Below are positions 38,701 to 51,786 of a stretch of DNA of 64,000 bases, piece after piece. Position numbers and translations under genes: made by a program. This DNA comes from Fasciolopsis buskii (lineage: Eukaryota > Platyhelminthes > Trematoda > Plagiorchiida > Fasciolidae). The stretch spans positions 320,798 through 384,797 of the forward strand of contig LUCM01000822.1 of NCBI GenBank assembly GCA_008360955.1, in the 5' to 3' direction. The stretch's first letter is position 1. Each line of letters begins with the position of its first letter. A model generated the notes under the pieces. It did no database searches, was not told the DNA's origin, and worked only from the letters and a program-made list of their open reading frames with translations.

Positions 38701-39959
38701 GAAAGCTTTTCGCAGCTGGTGATTTTCCAGGTCGGTTACATTTGTACAGTGATCAGCATTGGTGAGGTAGTTTTGTTTCTGATGTACTACTCGCAATTTC
38801 CTTTCGGGAATAAAGAAGTTCAAATAACGAAAAGGCGAAAACTCACTGTAGAAATCGAACTTAAAAATGGAACTCGAGCACTCGTCTGTTATATGATTTG
38901 CCTTTGTGGATTTTCCGAGGATGAATTTATCCATAGAATGTTTGTGAGCTACCGACCGTAAACGTACCCCTGTCCCTAGCTGTAAACCGTTCATTTTTGG
39001 TTTTAGGATATCCGCCGTATTTTTGAGAAGCCAACCAGGCTTCACTTGAAAGAAAAAAGAAACAAAAGTCGGTCACACAACAAATAATACTGGGAGATAG
39101 TGAATTTTGCAACATCGTAAACAAATTGGGTCCTCACTTATATTTCTCTCAACAAACATCATGGGTAACGGGAAAAGAAATTAACAAAATTCGTTTTGCG
39201 ACAGTAAGTGATTTTTAAAGATGGTTAATTATCGTCCCCATCCAGAATTTGTGCATCCAGGCTAAGTCAATGCCCATGAGTGGCAAAATCTAGTGACGCA
39301 TACAAACGCAATGTCAGATATGGTTTCTGTGCTATAAACCATGAGAAAATAACTGGGTTACCGTAACTGCTAGGAAATTCAACTCACCATCGTGCCCCTG
39401 GGATTCGCCTCCTAGTCTCGAAACGTTGCATAGAACAATAAATCCAAGATTCACAATTGAAAGCTGAATGTTGACACCGGGCGATCAATGAGTTGGAAAA
39501 GCAAGGAATTTGTCATTAAGTTCCGGTTTCTTAATTTCACATCTTTCTCAGAAAACTAGCATTCGTCCTTATAAAATCTAAAATCGCATCACCCCAACTA
39601 ATCTCATTTTTGTAAGTTGTTAATAAATATATTTTATGCATTATCAAAAGTTTATGTTTGTAAATGCACAAACCGCAAGAGTTGGATATAATCAATCTAG
39701 TTCTCTAATACGCACCATTACACGGTTTTTCTTTGATTTTGCGGATATAAATTAGATCTGCGATTTTCTTTTCAAATTGTTAATTTTTTCCTCACCTGTT
39801 CGTATGCGCAAAATGTCATTGCGTGTTTCTCAAGCCTGTTGATAATGCTTGATAAGGAGTAAAATCCACATTAAGAAACCATGAAAGCACGGAACAAAGG
39901 TTTCATTCTTGGTAGGAGTCAGCACCAGTGCCGTACCAGTAACGTAATCTCCAGGGCCT

Positions 39960-40472
39960 TTGATACATCGTGGCTCTTCCAGGGTTTTGGTTTTCATCTC
40001 CAGCATGGTTGATATGCAAGTGTGTTTACACTTATCAAGGACTCGTAAATATATGTTTATAATCGTGCACACCAGCTTCAGTAACAAGCGATTTTCTTCA
40101 ACGAATACAAATCATTCTTTCGTAAGAGAGCTGTTGCCACTGGTTCCAAGGTATGATCTTCAGAGTTACTTCAGCATAATAATACAGTTTGGCTCTGTTT
40201 CTCAAAGTCACGAACTTAAAGTCAATAGTTTTATTAAACTTTTCGATCACTCGCCTTTACTGCTTTGTAGTTTCTTACGCGAAATTTCCCATTTTTTTCT
40301 TCTATCATTTTGTGTCTCTCTATATTTTTTGAGCGCATCTTCATGTGGAAATTTCTGTTATGCTCTTTTGGTTATCATCGCCTCGCTTCGCATTGCAACA
40401 TCTTTATCGATACGTTACTCTCAACGTTGGTTAGCAGCAACCAATAGATATCGATCACTCTCGCATTGTTAA
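39960..40472 (+). other. 170-codon open frame, unrecognised
   Basis: The longest open frame of the window starts at a TTG; the first in-frame ATG is at about residue 16. The product would be rich in S, F and L with a hydrophobic stretch near residues 112-125 (FFLLSFCVSLYFLS). No domain is recognised. The minus strand of its first part (39830-40087) is also open and reads KTLEEPRCIKGPGDYVTGTA, which looks more protein-like and could be the true coding strand, if any. Confidence 0.15.
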
Positions 40473-40567
40473 TTTCATTTAGTGGACAAACAACATACTT
40501 TTCCATCATCGTTCAACCTAAAGTCGTGCCATACAGTGTAAAACAGATTGAAGACCTTTCTGAATGT

Positions 40568-40597
40568 TTGATGTACCATGTACCGTAAGTACATCAA
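40568..40597. repeat. 9-bp perfect inverted repeat
   Basis: TTGATGTAC (40568-40576) and GTACATCAA (40589-40597) are perfect complements around a 12-base loop. No run of T follows and no gene is adjacent, so there is no sign of a terminator or regulatory role. Confidence 0.7.
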
Positions 40598-43500
40598 TAT
40601 TGGTTAGATTTTGTAAGTACTGATGCTGACCAATCCTTCCATTGAGCACTGGTTCACGTTGTTTACCATTTTTCACAATGTTCAGGTCAGTCAAGCAAAC
40701 CTATCAAGATCGGTGCTCTAGTTAATATTCTTGGTGGTCAACGCATCGCATCAAGGATTCCTTTCTAGCCGTCGCCCTTAGTGCACCGAATGGCTTGTGA
40801 TTGTCGAGAATAACAACTGGTCGAAGCCAAAACAGTATTCTTTACATTTTGTCATTTTTTGAAGAATATTTTCTGCTCGACAGCATCCGCTTTACCATTC
40901 CGGATTTGGCTACTTGGTATGCTTCCGAAATGTTTGGAACTCGTGCCAATAATCATTTGTTTGCATACCTTAGTTACAGTTTTGAAACGGTCAACAGAAA
41001 TACCGTTGATTAGATTATGTATAAAAAATAGATGTCATTTGGTTTGCACCAGTTCCGTGGATGTTCACACGTACAATTCTGAAGGGGGCAAGGTTGACTG
41101 GAGACTTCTGCGAAGCAAACCTATGGTCACTGCTTTTAGTGCACGGTGAACACTGCATAAGAAAATCTTTAAACGAACCGGATGCTTTGAACAATGTTGG
41201 AACTGAATAAGTTTGAATAGTTAAGCATTTACTAATTGCGTTGCTGCTTTCTGAATGGGCAATCGCTCTGGTAGTAAATCCTTACTTATTTGCGTTCCAA
41301 ATCGACAAACCAGTGCCGTTCGGTTTGCACAAGCTTCATTAATCTACAAACGGTGCCGACAAGATGGGAATATGTTCAAGTTCAACAATTGCAGTTTTTT
41401 TCCCGCTTGGACGATTTGCTCAACTAGGCAGACGAAAATTCATGTGGTCAGAAAATTCAACCATCAAATCAAAACAACACAAATGAGCGGAGCTGATACC
41501 GTTGCCAAATTGCTTTGTTCCGAGCTAAATAAACCAAGAATTTTAATTTTGCTGTTTTCTCTATGATTCATGCAAGGTTTAAGTAATACGAGCTTTCATG
41601 AAATTCTTCAATGGTTTTTAGTAGCTTGAAAATTCTGGATTCATCTTTACATTGCATGGAAAATTTTGACAGTCTGTAATTTTTCCATTGCGCCGTCAAA
41701 TAGATTTGTGCCAATGCTCTTGAATGTTTGACAGTCACTTGTCACAAACAATGCATTGCAACACAGATGCAGTCATTTGTTGTATGATTGAGTTGATATG
41801 TGACAGTGCAGAGTTCAGCCTACTTATTAGAGGTTCCGCTCCGTTCAAAAAATGGGAGCCTCATTAAGAGTCGTTTTAGGAAGCACAGAACGAGTTGGCC
41901 TCATGGCACACGCTAATGACGATATTTGTCCACTTGTGATGACTAACGCAGTTATTTGTTCTTCACACGGAGTGTTCAAAGTTCTCAGGCGCTTGTGTAT
42001 CTCACTAATATTCTGCACCAGCTGCAATCTTATCTAAAGAATGGATTCTATCAAAGGTTGATACCGGGAATAAAATAGCCTAACTTATCCTTTCCAGTGA
42101 CGACTGCGCGGGTTTCCCGGTAATAGGACGGAAACCAAGGTACTGGAAGATCTGTCTGTCAACATTCACTGGCAAGAATACACTAAACTGTAAACGGCAA
42201 CCCCGTATGTCGCTGATCTCAAACCAAAAGTTAATTAATTTCAGCTCAGCTTTGCTAACAGATGATTTGATTCTTCCCAGACATTCTGCTGATCGGTACC
42301 CCAAGTTTGCTGTACCCATGTTCCATGAATTACGCTGACATTTTCGTAAACAGTGGCTTGCAGCTTTTGCCAAGTCTATGTCTGTCTGTAGTTTTATTCC
42401 GTTAGGGAGCCTAGGGCCAATTTTCCAAAGAAAACGGACTTTGTTCTCGATGCTTCTTTATGGCTCTTTTCTCGGTCCATTTCACTAGTTTGTACCCTTA
42501 AACTATGAAAGATTTACGGCCAAACAAACTGCTTGAAAATAGAGTTGTTCTCTAAGATATTTCAATGGTCAGTGTCAAACTCACAATTAGATTAATAAAC
42601 CTAAGTCTTAGTGTTATCGAAACCGTTATCTTTAGCTTTGGTTTGCCATCAAGGATCTCTCCTTTGGTCTTGTTCTTTTTACGTTGTCACTGTTGGCTTC
42701 TGTATTTAAAATGGATTTTTATTCGACATCAGAATTTGGACAATGACCAAAGGTATGATGAATGTTTGCAAGATTTAACGGCAGATCAGTTTGAAAATTG
42801 ATGAAAACAATACTAACAACAAACTGAGCATGTCATCGGAGTCCGAAATAAATGATGATGAAAAGTTGTAGTCTTTTTCTTCGTCTCACTTTTGAGATGT
42901 TCTTGAAAAAGGTGAATGGTTTTTGATGGAAAATAGTCAAAAACAAATGCGTTTTCTTCAGAAAAAATAAATAAATAATGAATAACCAGTACATCTCGTC
43001 TTCGTGTGACTTATGTTGGCATCCTGATGTACGTGGAAACGTATTTTGTAATTTTATAACCACGCTCAAATTGGTTCTAATCCAGGTTTTTCGCAGCCAA
43101 TTTTTCTGCTGTCAGTCATTGCCAGCACTAATATTTCAACTGAGTTGGTGTAGTCTTTCCTCGTTTTTTTGCATCTTTGTTTATTGTAGAATTCGTCTAT
43201 AGTAAACACATGTAATAGTGAATTGATCCAGTATAACTACTTGGGTATAACAACAAACACATCCTCATCTTGTTCCCTATAATCATGTGCTCTTTGCACA
43301 CCACAGCCAGTATTCACTTTACATATTCTAGTGAATGCTGTTTGGTTAGCAAATCTGAACAGTTCATCTTCGCCTAGTGAGAGCTAAACTAAGTAAAATT
43401 CGTGAGGGTCGTTGGCAGTTTTATGTATTTCGGCGTTGTCTTCATGTAGCATTGCAAGTTGACTTAAGGGTGGGTAATCGCGTCGGTAGTTTCATTAATT

Positions 43501-45261
43501 TATGAGCTTATGTGCAAGTAGATCCCCGGAGCATTCATGGACAGCCGTGATGGATGGTAGAAAGTCTCAGAAAAACATTCACACAGAGGCGTGTCTAGTG
43601 TTGTGGATACGTACGCTCTTAAGCAATTATTCAGAAGGTAGATAGTTTCCCTCATTGGAGCTGTCACGGGAGATATTTCATTCATTCACAAATAATTAGT
43701 CAATCCAAGCCTTCCCGAATCCCTGAGGTAGGGAAGTCTGCTGCCCTTCAAGGGTGTTTAGCCAAACTCTAACTTACCCGATGCCGGTAATTTAGGTTAG
43801 TCTTCATTTTTTAGGTAGAGAGAGGTTTTCCACCTCCTATTACCGAGTGCGGCTCTTAACTAAGTCGTCTCTTTATTTTCACTCGGGCTGTTTGAAAAGT
43901 AGTAGTAGCAGCAGTTTTCGTAAATACGAAATCAATCCGAAGAATTTATGGATTCACATAGTTTGCTGGTCATTTTTCAAGGCTACTCGGGGTGCTACTG
44001 TCACCGTGACCAATTACGTCATCACACGAAAAATATACAACCTCGGCTGTTTGTTACCCTGACTGCAGTGACGTTTCGCTTGTGTCAGGGGAACCAAGTT
44101 GCTTTGCCTTCTTTTGCATTCGATTGTCTAGCTTTTCTTACTTTTCCAACCGGGTGGATATTAGTGTGGCAGTCCACAATTTGTTCACTGTAGTGTCATC
44201 AGCTCCAGTGTTTGGTACATTTGTAATTGGTGTCGCTAAAATTCTCATATTTGAACTGCTTCTGACTTTTGCTTTATAATTAAACTCCCCACATCTTTTG
44301 TCGAGTGATTAGGCAGCATAGTTATTGATTTGTCCTGGTTCCAAAAGTTCTCACTGCAGACACTTAAACCTAGCGGAACATTTGAAACAGTGGAGGGTAA
44401 AAATTATGGTCAACACTCATTTTAGCACAGACTTGAATTTTTATCCTTTTTCGGGGCAGCACGGATTTACGAGCAAATCTCACGTGGTGAGCGGGGGCGA
44501 GTAAGGGTTCCTTAATTATTTTGTCCAAACTCACTAATTTCTTTTGAATTTCTGGATACCAATGCTTAAGATACGTAAATGGTCCAGCAGAATGAAAAGT
44601 CCGAATCTTTTGCTCTCTGGCTGTGGTGGTTCCGCCTTCAGTCCGGTGAACAGGTAAGCTGCGAAATCTATTCTCGTCAAGTTTCAAGCAAGTGGTACGA
44701 GAAATAATAGCAAACTTTCCCAAACCAAATCACACATCCAGCTCACTGATGGCAAAACGTTGACGGGTTGCGCCCAGACGTCCCTAAGGTCTGGTTTAAA
44801 CGTTGTTTCTGATCGAAGGTCCATGAGAGATCATTAGCGTTGATAAAGGGATTTCAAGCAGTTTCCTTGCAAATGTTTTGGGACAAACGGTTTGCTTGCC
44901 ACCTAGTTGAACTTAGTGTGTACTCAAATCACTCAAATCATACTTTACTTCCACACTCGGTTAGGCCGGAGACCGGTGTGAAATTAGCGTCTTTTCAACT
45001 TGTGAAAGCAACAAACTATGTTTGCATGGATGTCGGATGCAAAAAGAGCTGGCCGATACATCCAAAATAGTTCAGGTAACTGGGAACGTGGTAGGCTCAC
45101 CAAATATTAATTCCAAACTACTGAGGGGAATAAATTAGTTACCACTTGACAACCAGATTCCTACTGATTGGTTACCGTCACAAAGTACAGACAAAATTTT
45201 ACTGGATGCACAACCATCATATATGTCTAATTCATCAGTGCATTAGAAAGGATTTAGGGCG

Positions 45262-45430
45262 TATTGTGAGATCCGCGGGGTCAAGCGGACAAGGTTTAGG
45301 CGTTTGGACATGATGTTCCCGGGTTCGAATCTTCCCAGTTTCCGTCAACGTGCTCAATTGGCATTTTCTGTCGGCGGTGATCTCCTTCGTGGAAAATGAT
45401 GTACACTTTGGTTTCATTAATAAAGAAATT
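45262..45430 (+). mobile_element. tRNA-derived SINE-like element
   Basis: The head has a box A-like segment (GGGGTCAAGCGGAC at about 45277-45290) and a perfect GGTTCGAATC box B core at 45322-45331. The body that follows contains GAAAATGATGTACA (45392-45405), which also occurs, with one mismatch, after the box B of the unit at 63.2 kb. The shared body shows that these two are copies of one family rather than chance tRNA resemblances. The unit ends near an AATAAAG stretch at about 45419. Confidence 0.6.
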
Positions 45431-48400
45431 AGAAACAAAAACAATTGAATGTGAAACTATGATCTTGAAACTGATAATGCTATAGAACCACATATGATCA
45501 TAAGAGAAGGCATCGGCTGTTTATGAAATTGTGTTTATCGTGTCAGGGATATTTATTTGAAGAAGATATGCAGCAATTAACGGAAGAATGCTGAAGTCAT
45601 TTCAGTTCAGCTAGCGGTGATTGCCAAGCTATCAGTAGATGATCACCTCAAATTAACGGTCAAGGATTCATGTCCCTCTCACTGCCTGTCAAAGTTTCCA
45701 CCTAGCAGACCTTTGATGGTCACGAACCGCTTCGTCAAACTGAAATAATTTGTAGCTTAATTGGTAAAGGGAACGAATGATGAGAGGAAACACAATAGAA
45801 AGGGAAAGAAGCAATTTACTTGATTAGATGCTTTGACATTTGGTAAAAACTATCTGTTTAGTCAAAGGTCTGACGCTTTAATTGGTGGCAAAACAAGGAC
45901 AGTCAATTATATGTTCAATAAGCCTAGTGATTGTTAACCGTGAGAACAAAGGTAAAATAAATGGACTTACTACTACGTGAAGCACTGGGGAAAAAATCAA
46001 ATGTTTGAAAAATATATTGGGCAGGAAAAGTTTATCCGGATTCATTTAGTTTAACAAGGAAAAGACCATGCAAATCACAGGGAAGGATGCTGTATATGAA
46101 ATATATTTTGCCTCACCTGCGCTCTGTCCTTGGAATTTATAAGTATGCATATAATGCGCACAAATTGTTGTTGGCCGATCAACTTGTGTAATTCTGTCCT
46201 TGCAGTGGATGGTGTTTGAAAATTTCGGAGTATCATCAAAACTGAGCGATCAGGCACCAAGAACCCCCTTTTAGGCTTCGAAGACCACATGAGGCGGTAT
46301 TTAGTTCCAATCTACTCCAGGATTCAGGGGTCGTGGTACTTGTCTCTCCCAGGAACATTTTAGCCTGGCTGTCCCACTGCACTTTTAACGAATAAAAAAA
46401 CAAATTTCCTGTATTCTAGGGTGAAACAAACCTGATTATCCACAAACATGAGCACTAGATCAGAGGGTACCAGAGCAACTTGTCGGTGAAATTATTGGTC
46501 GTCAGACATTTGCACATCTTATTTCCAGATGGGTGTAAACTAGTGTCAAGGCAATCAATTGGTTTTTAGTCAAGTGTGCTTCATGAATGCATTTTCCATG
46601 TTTAAATGGAGTTCAGCCCGTCAAACACTTACAAAGCATTTACGGAAAAAATAAAAAGACAAAGTATGTTCCACGAAACATGTTGATGTTCATATGGAGT
46701 AGCACGGATACAAAAGGCTTTTCCAAGAAACACAAGTAGAATTAGATGGGTCAGACTCATCAGGAACAGACATCTGTAGGCCAGAGAATCGTAGATACAA
46801 ATTCCGGTCACAAGTGAAACTGTTTTATTGATGACCTTGTCACACAACCCATTTGCTTTGCAACAGTTTCGATTTACAGCAGGGGAATGAACTTTTTCGT
46901 GCAAAATAAATTTCCTCATGCGAAACTGCAAACTCCGAAGTCATATGTGAGAAACCAACCAAAGTTTTGTTCGAAAATATTAGAACATCTGTTCAATTTT
47001 GCGTTTCCCATTGACGTCCGTTTGAACAGTTTTCCAGGTTTTCATGTATATATGCTTACGTATGGTTCCTTTAGTCTAGACAAAATGCACACCACGTAGA
47101 AGGACTTGAGCAAGTCATTTCCGGGACTGCCTTTAGTTAGTTACAGGTTAACTGAAATTCCGATTTAATTTTGACTAGTATTGCATATGCTTGGGTGAAC
47201 AAAATATCTCTCGGATCATATGCCCGATTGTGCCGTTAATGCAGTCCATCAGATGTATGTTTAATCAGTCCAAAAATTGGTTACTATGATACTGATTTTC
47301 AATCCGAAATTTCCGATACTACTTATATTAAGTTTGAACTATGCGTACTGTTTATGATAGTTATTTTTGCTTAATCAACGGAACCTGTCCTTTCGTCACC
47401 TTTATAGTTCATAAAATGACTCACCTTCCGAGCACGCTGTAAATTTTGTGGAGAATGGATCGACATATCCATTTTTCTAATGAAAGGTAAACACAACTGG
47501 GGCGACACATCGCTGATTACATCGACCGATCAATTAAACGCGAGAATTGCCTCACGAACTCAATCAGGATGAGTCTAGTAAACAGGAACCTGATCGACCA
47601 CAGATTGTTGATCTTCAGTGGCCAATATAAGCAATTCAATGTTGAGTTATATTTTAACGTTTTGTATACTTCACTCGGTTTTTCTCTTTATTATTAGTGG
47701 GAATCGGAGATAGCGGTCACGAGATGAAACCCATTGAGGGTTAGTGGTCGAAGTAGAAGAAATGCTATCCTTCTTTTCTGCGTTTCGAAATGCAAAATGC
47801 GAGTGATTCAAATGATATTTCAGAAAGTCCGTTTATGGACCACAGCAATGAAATTTCATTCACTTTTGTGAGATACAAACCGACCGAGAAATTCTCACAC
47901 CAATCTGTGGCATTATAAAACGTTTCCATTCGTTCTTCTTTGTCATGTGTTTGGTTTTGGGTGATCTGGGATCCCACCCGAATCTTGGAGTTGTTAACTT
48001 ACTTATTTATCGAATTGCGGAATAGCCCCGGAGGTAAGACTTACTTTAAACGCTCACGAGCTGTTGCTTTTGAAATGGAAAATGGGACCGAAATACTTAA
48101 ACAGAAATGGTTTGGTCAATGGGGTACATAGATGCAGGCAGTTAAAACGATAGAACATTTCTTTGATGATTTATTGCCAAAAAGGTATTTGCAAAACTTA
48201 TCTGTGCATAAATGAGCGAATGTCGTTTTGTTGACGATGTTGCACTGGTTGTTTTTCTGTGAGGAAAAAACAAGCACTCCATTCCACCAGTGACCAAATC
48301 TGTCAAGACGCGTTAACTAGTGGATTTGCTGAAGTGTTTACTTGATGGGGGAAAAAGTCAGCGAAAAAGAAAAAAAGCATCTCAAACGTTTTTGACGGCA

Positions 48401-50471
48401 TAAAGTAGTGAAAAACGAATGGCACTCATGCGGATGTTCGAAGAACCATAATAAATCCAGAACACTTATTTATTGATCAGCGCTGCCAAATCAAATAACT
48501 TTTGTTCACACTTAAATATTAATCTGAATTTCTCTTCAATATGAATTAAGCGGTAAATATGCATTATTACACACAGCATAAACCATTTATATTAAACTTC
48601 TGCTTTGTTATGTTTACCCGGATAGTAACAAGCCCATCGATGAGTCATGGATTCCAGTGGATATGCAGTGGAAATAGACTGTCAAACACGTCATAACCGT
48701 CAGGCAATAATGCTTTTTTCAAATATTTGCACTTTCTGTATGCTTCCGGTTGCATGTGATCTGTGAATAGATGTGCGCGTAATACTAGGCAATCATTCAA
48801 ATCGCTTCAGTACTGTGAATGCCAGAAAACAAAAACCTTTCCGCAGTCTGTGGAAATAAAGAAGTTTTCTTATCTTTTGGAACATGCAGTTCACAATGCA
48901 TGTATACTGTGGACAGACGGGAGGGTGTAATCCGCTCAAGTGCAAACCTTTTCTGAACCGGTTCTCCAAACTGTTAGAAACCATTTGAAAATGGCCGTTA
49001 CGAGGGGCTTATGCTGCTTTAATTACTTCCACTTTCAAGGTATTCTTACTTTATTACCAAAAGCAAACACAAGAAAACGTTGCATCTTCCACTTTACTCT
49101 CTTTGTTCACTAGGTTGAGGTTCCTCATATGTAGTATAACCTGGAAAGCCCGGTTTATCACTATGCACCCACGAATCACCTTTCCATACAAAAAATCAAA
49201 GTAAAAAATCACGACCACGAGCACTGGCCACTGCTTTATCGGATAAAAATATCATACTAATTTATTACCTTTGGTTGTCTACAAGGCGATTTTGCTCGCA
49301 AGTTTAAAACAGGTACCTTCATCAACCGTTATTTTGAGAGAGGTGCTATATAGAAAGAAAGAAAAAATTGTAGATCTCGCAATGCTCGATTTATCATTTG
49401 CATTTATCCAGAGAAATTTTTTCGGCTAGGTCCAAAAGAACCATGGGAAAATAGTATACGGACCATCTGTTGGAAATATCAGCAAATAAACTTTTACAAA
49501 TGTTCAAATTCTGGGAACAGCAATCGATAAAACCGCAAAATCCTTTCCATGGAATTAGCTCATTAAAAGTTTACGAATAAATTAATAATACGAATGTCGT
49601 CTGCGCCTATTAGTGAATATTGGCGGGTAACTTTGTTGTAGACATTTAATAGTAGGTTGATGCTATTTGATTGAAGATTTCACTATTTTCCGAGCGCGTG
49701 TTAAATATCGTTCAGTTTACTGAGAATAACGACGGCTGAATGCCGTATTGAGTGGAAATGTATCGAAATAAACAACACAAGTGCTGCTCTGCCTATGTTG
49801 TTGGAAATATGGTGACTGAGCAAAAGAAGTGGGGGTGAATTATTTTCGGTTGACTTTGCAAAGTATTTGTGACGTGACATCTGTTGTCCGTTTAGAACAC
49901 CTAAAACAAATTACAATACTGTTTGGCATCAAAATTCTGTATAGACAGTGGAGATGTTAATATTTTCTAAATGAATTATATACAATCCTGGCAAAAGCTT
50001 TCCCAAACCAAGCACGTGTTTTTTCACCTGAGTTGCTGGGGGAACCGAGTTTAGGCTACCCCAAAACACTGTGGCTGAAAACACACTGATTCATTATTTG
50101 CGTTTCTGTTCTTACGTTTACCTGGAGCTCCTCATGCATTCCGATTTTGCTATTTGTTAAAAACTACCTGGATAATCGAAATATCCACTGAAGGAAAACA
50201 TGTATATGGTAGTCGTTATGTCATTCCAACAGTTCAGAATGATTAATACATTATTACTGTTTGTTTGACAGTGAGACACTTCATTTTCTCTGAGCACGTG
50301 AGACATCGGAAATTATTTTCAGCTCCAGACTCCTCGGAATCATGAAAATCGTACTAAAAAGGGGCAGAAATATTTGTTCTTTTTCAGAACGAACAACAAT
50401 GAAACTTGAATTATGAAGATACACTGTGCTTAGCTAAAATCTGCACTACTGGCAAATAGTTTCATGCCAGA
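45431..50471. other. No recognised gene
   Basis: This is A+T-rich sequence with short chance-like frames only. No repeat unit, RT motif or tRNA-like sequence was recognised. Confidence 0.6.
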
Positions 50472-50590
50472 TTAGGTCGTGAGGTTCAGACGTGAAGGTC
50501 ACCGCTTTGAATCCTCCAGCAGCCGGCCGAATTTCCCACTTCGTAGCTCTCTGATAGCTGCGTTCACCTTTCTGAAAAAAATGCACAAAA
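50472..50590 (+). mobile_element. Degenerate tRNA-derived SINE-like element
   Basis: TGAAGGTCACCGCTTTGAATCC at about 50493-50514 follows the same GAAGGYCRCSG plus box B pattern as the unit at 63.2 kb, with TTTGAATCC in place of TTCGAATCC. An upstream GTCGTGAGGTTCAG stretch may be the remains of box A. The downstream part shows no clear match to the bodies of the other units, so the family assignment is weak. Confidence 0.4.
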
Positions 50591-51728
50591 TAACCTTGTT
50601 TTTGTATGCTCCACTCAGGCAAAACTTACCGGAATTAATAACCTTGTCAGCGGCATTTTTCACTTACCTATGAAGCATGTGTGATCGCCATTAGTAACGT
50701 GCATGTCAGCGATTAAACTTTGTTTTCCGGTTTTGAAACACGAAATGGCCCACGTGGTAGTTGGTTCAAGCCTGACCTTTGAATACTGACATAAGCAAAG
50801 AAACAAAAACGGTCAGGTCTACAGAGCGAATATATTGTTTCCATTGTTTATTTGAATTTAATACATGTTTCCAAGGTGAGTTTGAGTTACAATACACAAA
50901 TCGACAGTCAGCAAATTTTCAAAATGGAGCAGAATTAAAAGTCATGTCGTGCTGCACAAAACCGCTCCAGATGCATTGCTCTTTGTGTGCATAAGTTTGT
51001 TTATAGATGAGTCAACTTTGTGATATTTAGTCTTTAATTTACTTCATTTAACGGCAATGAGTGCTTGATGGACGTCGGTGATCTGCTGCCTTGGTATGTG
51101 GAAATTCACGCTTGAACCCGACTACTTTTTATAATCCTAAGATTGACTCAGTGACAAAATAAGACTTAAAGTTGGACACACGAACCTACCACCAGGTGTG
51201 AGCTGTGATCGTGCAGCTCGAACTAGCCTCTTCATACTCGTGGATCCCCTTATTGCAGTCTGCCGTAGGGTTGTAACGTCAAAAGCATTCTCTGATAATC
51301 AATACTTCCGAGGTAATATATGGTTCTAACCCTGTTAAACTGAATGGTTGTAGAACATTCCTAATAGATATTTCACGTCAAATGAGAGCAGTCAGAATTC
51401 ATGAGGGCAGACAACATGCTCCCAGCTACCAATTTTTTCCGTACCGGCAGAGAAAATATTTGATAATCTTTTAAATGTGACATGAATCTTACTCCGTGGC
51501 TTCAGGTTCCCGTGAGCAGCATAAAAAAGCCCTGTGTATTTATTTTTCCTTTGAGGGCCATCTTCGAAACCGAGGATCACGTGCTACCGACAAGAGTTCT
51601 ATTTTTACCGATGTTCAACCGGAATGAATTTTGGAGCAGCCCAGACAGGCTACTAGTTGGATTCACTTGTAAGAAAATAGCTAATATGATATTTGTTGAC
51701 ATAAGTATGCTTTGCACAATTTTTCTCG

Positions 51729-51786
51729 GGAGCACGACCGATTCCACCGATACCACCGCTCGTCAGGTATGCGTAGCCGGTATTCT
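51729..51786 (+). repeat. Diverged direct repeat, copy 1
   Basis: CCGCTCGTCAGGTATGCGTA and the 11 bases after it (51756-51786) match 55797-55827 at 28 of 31 positions. The similarity extends weakly upstream through a GGGAGCACGACCG block. The unit is not one recognised here. Confidence 0.6.

Larger units (their letters stand above)
35734..45261. other. No recognised gene
   Basis: No gene is recognised in 9.5 kb. Frames worth noting for their non-chance look are 36805-37110 plus (ATG start, hydrophilic, 101 codons), 42080-42373 minus, 44370-44723 minus (117 codons, basic) and the 170-codon frame at 39.96 kb. None carries a motif that can be named. Confidence 0.5.

Noticed and set aside
38677..39045. 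Overlapping 94-codon plus and 117-codon minus frames
   Set aside because: The plus frame has a transmembrane-like stretch, but neither strand has a recognisable domain and they overlap almost fully, so a gene call is not justified.
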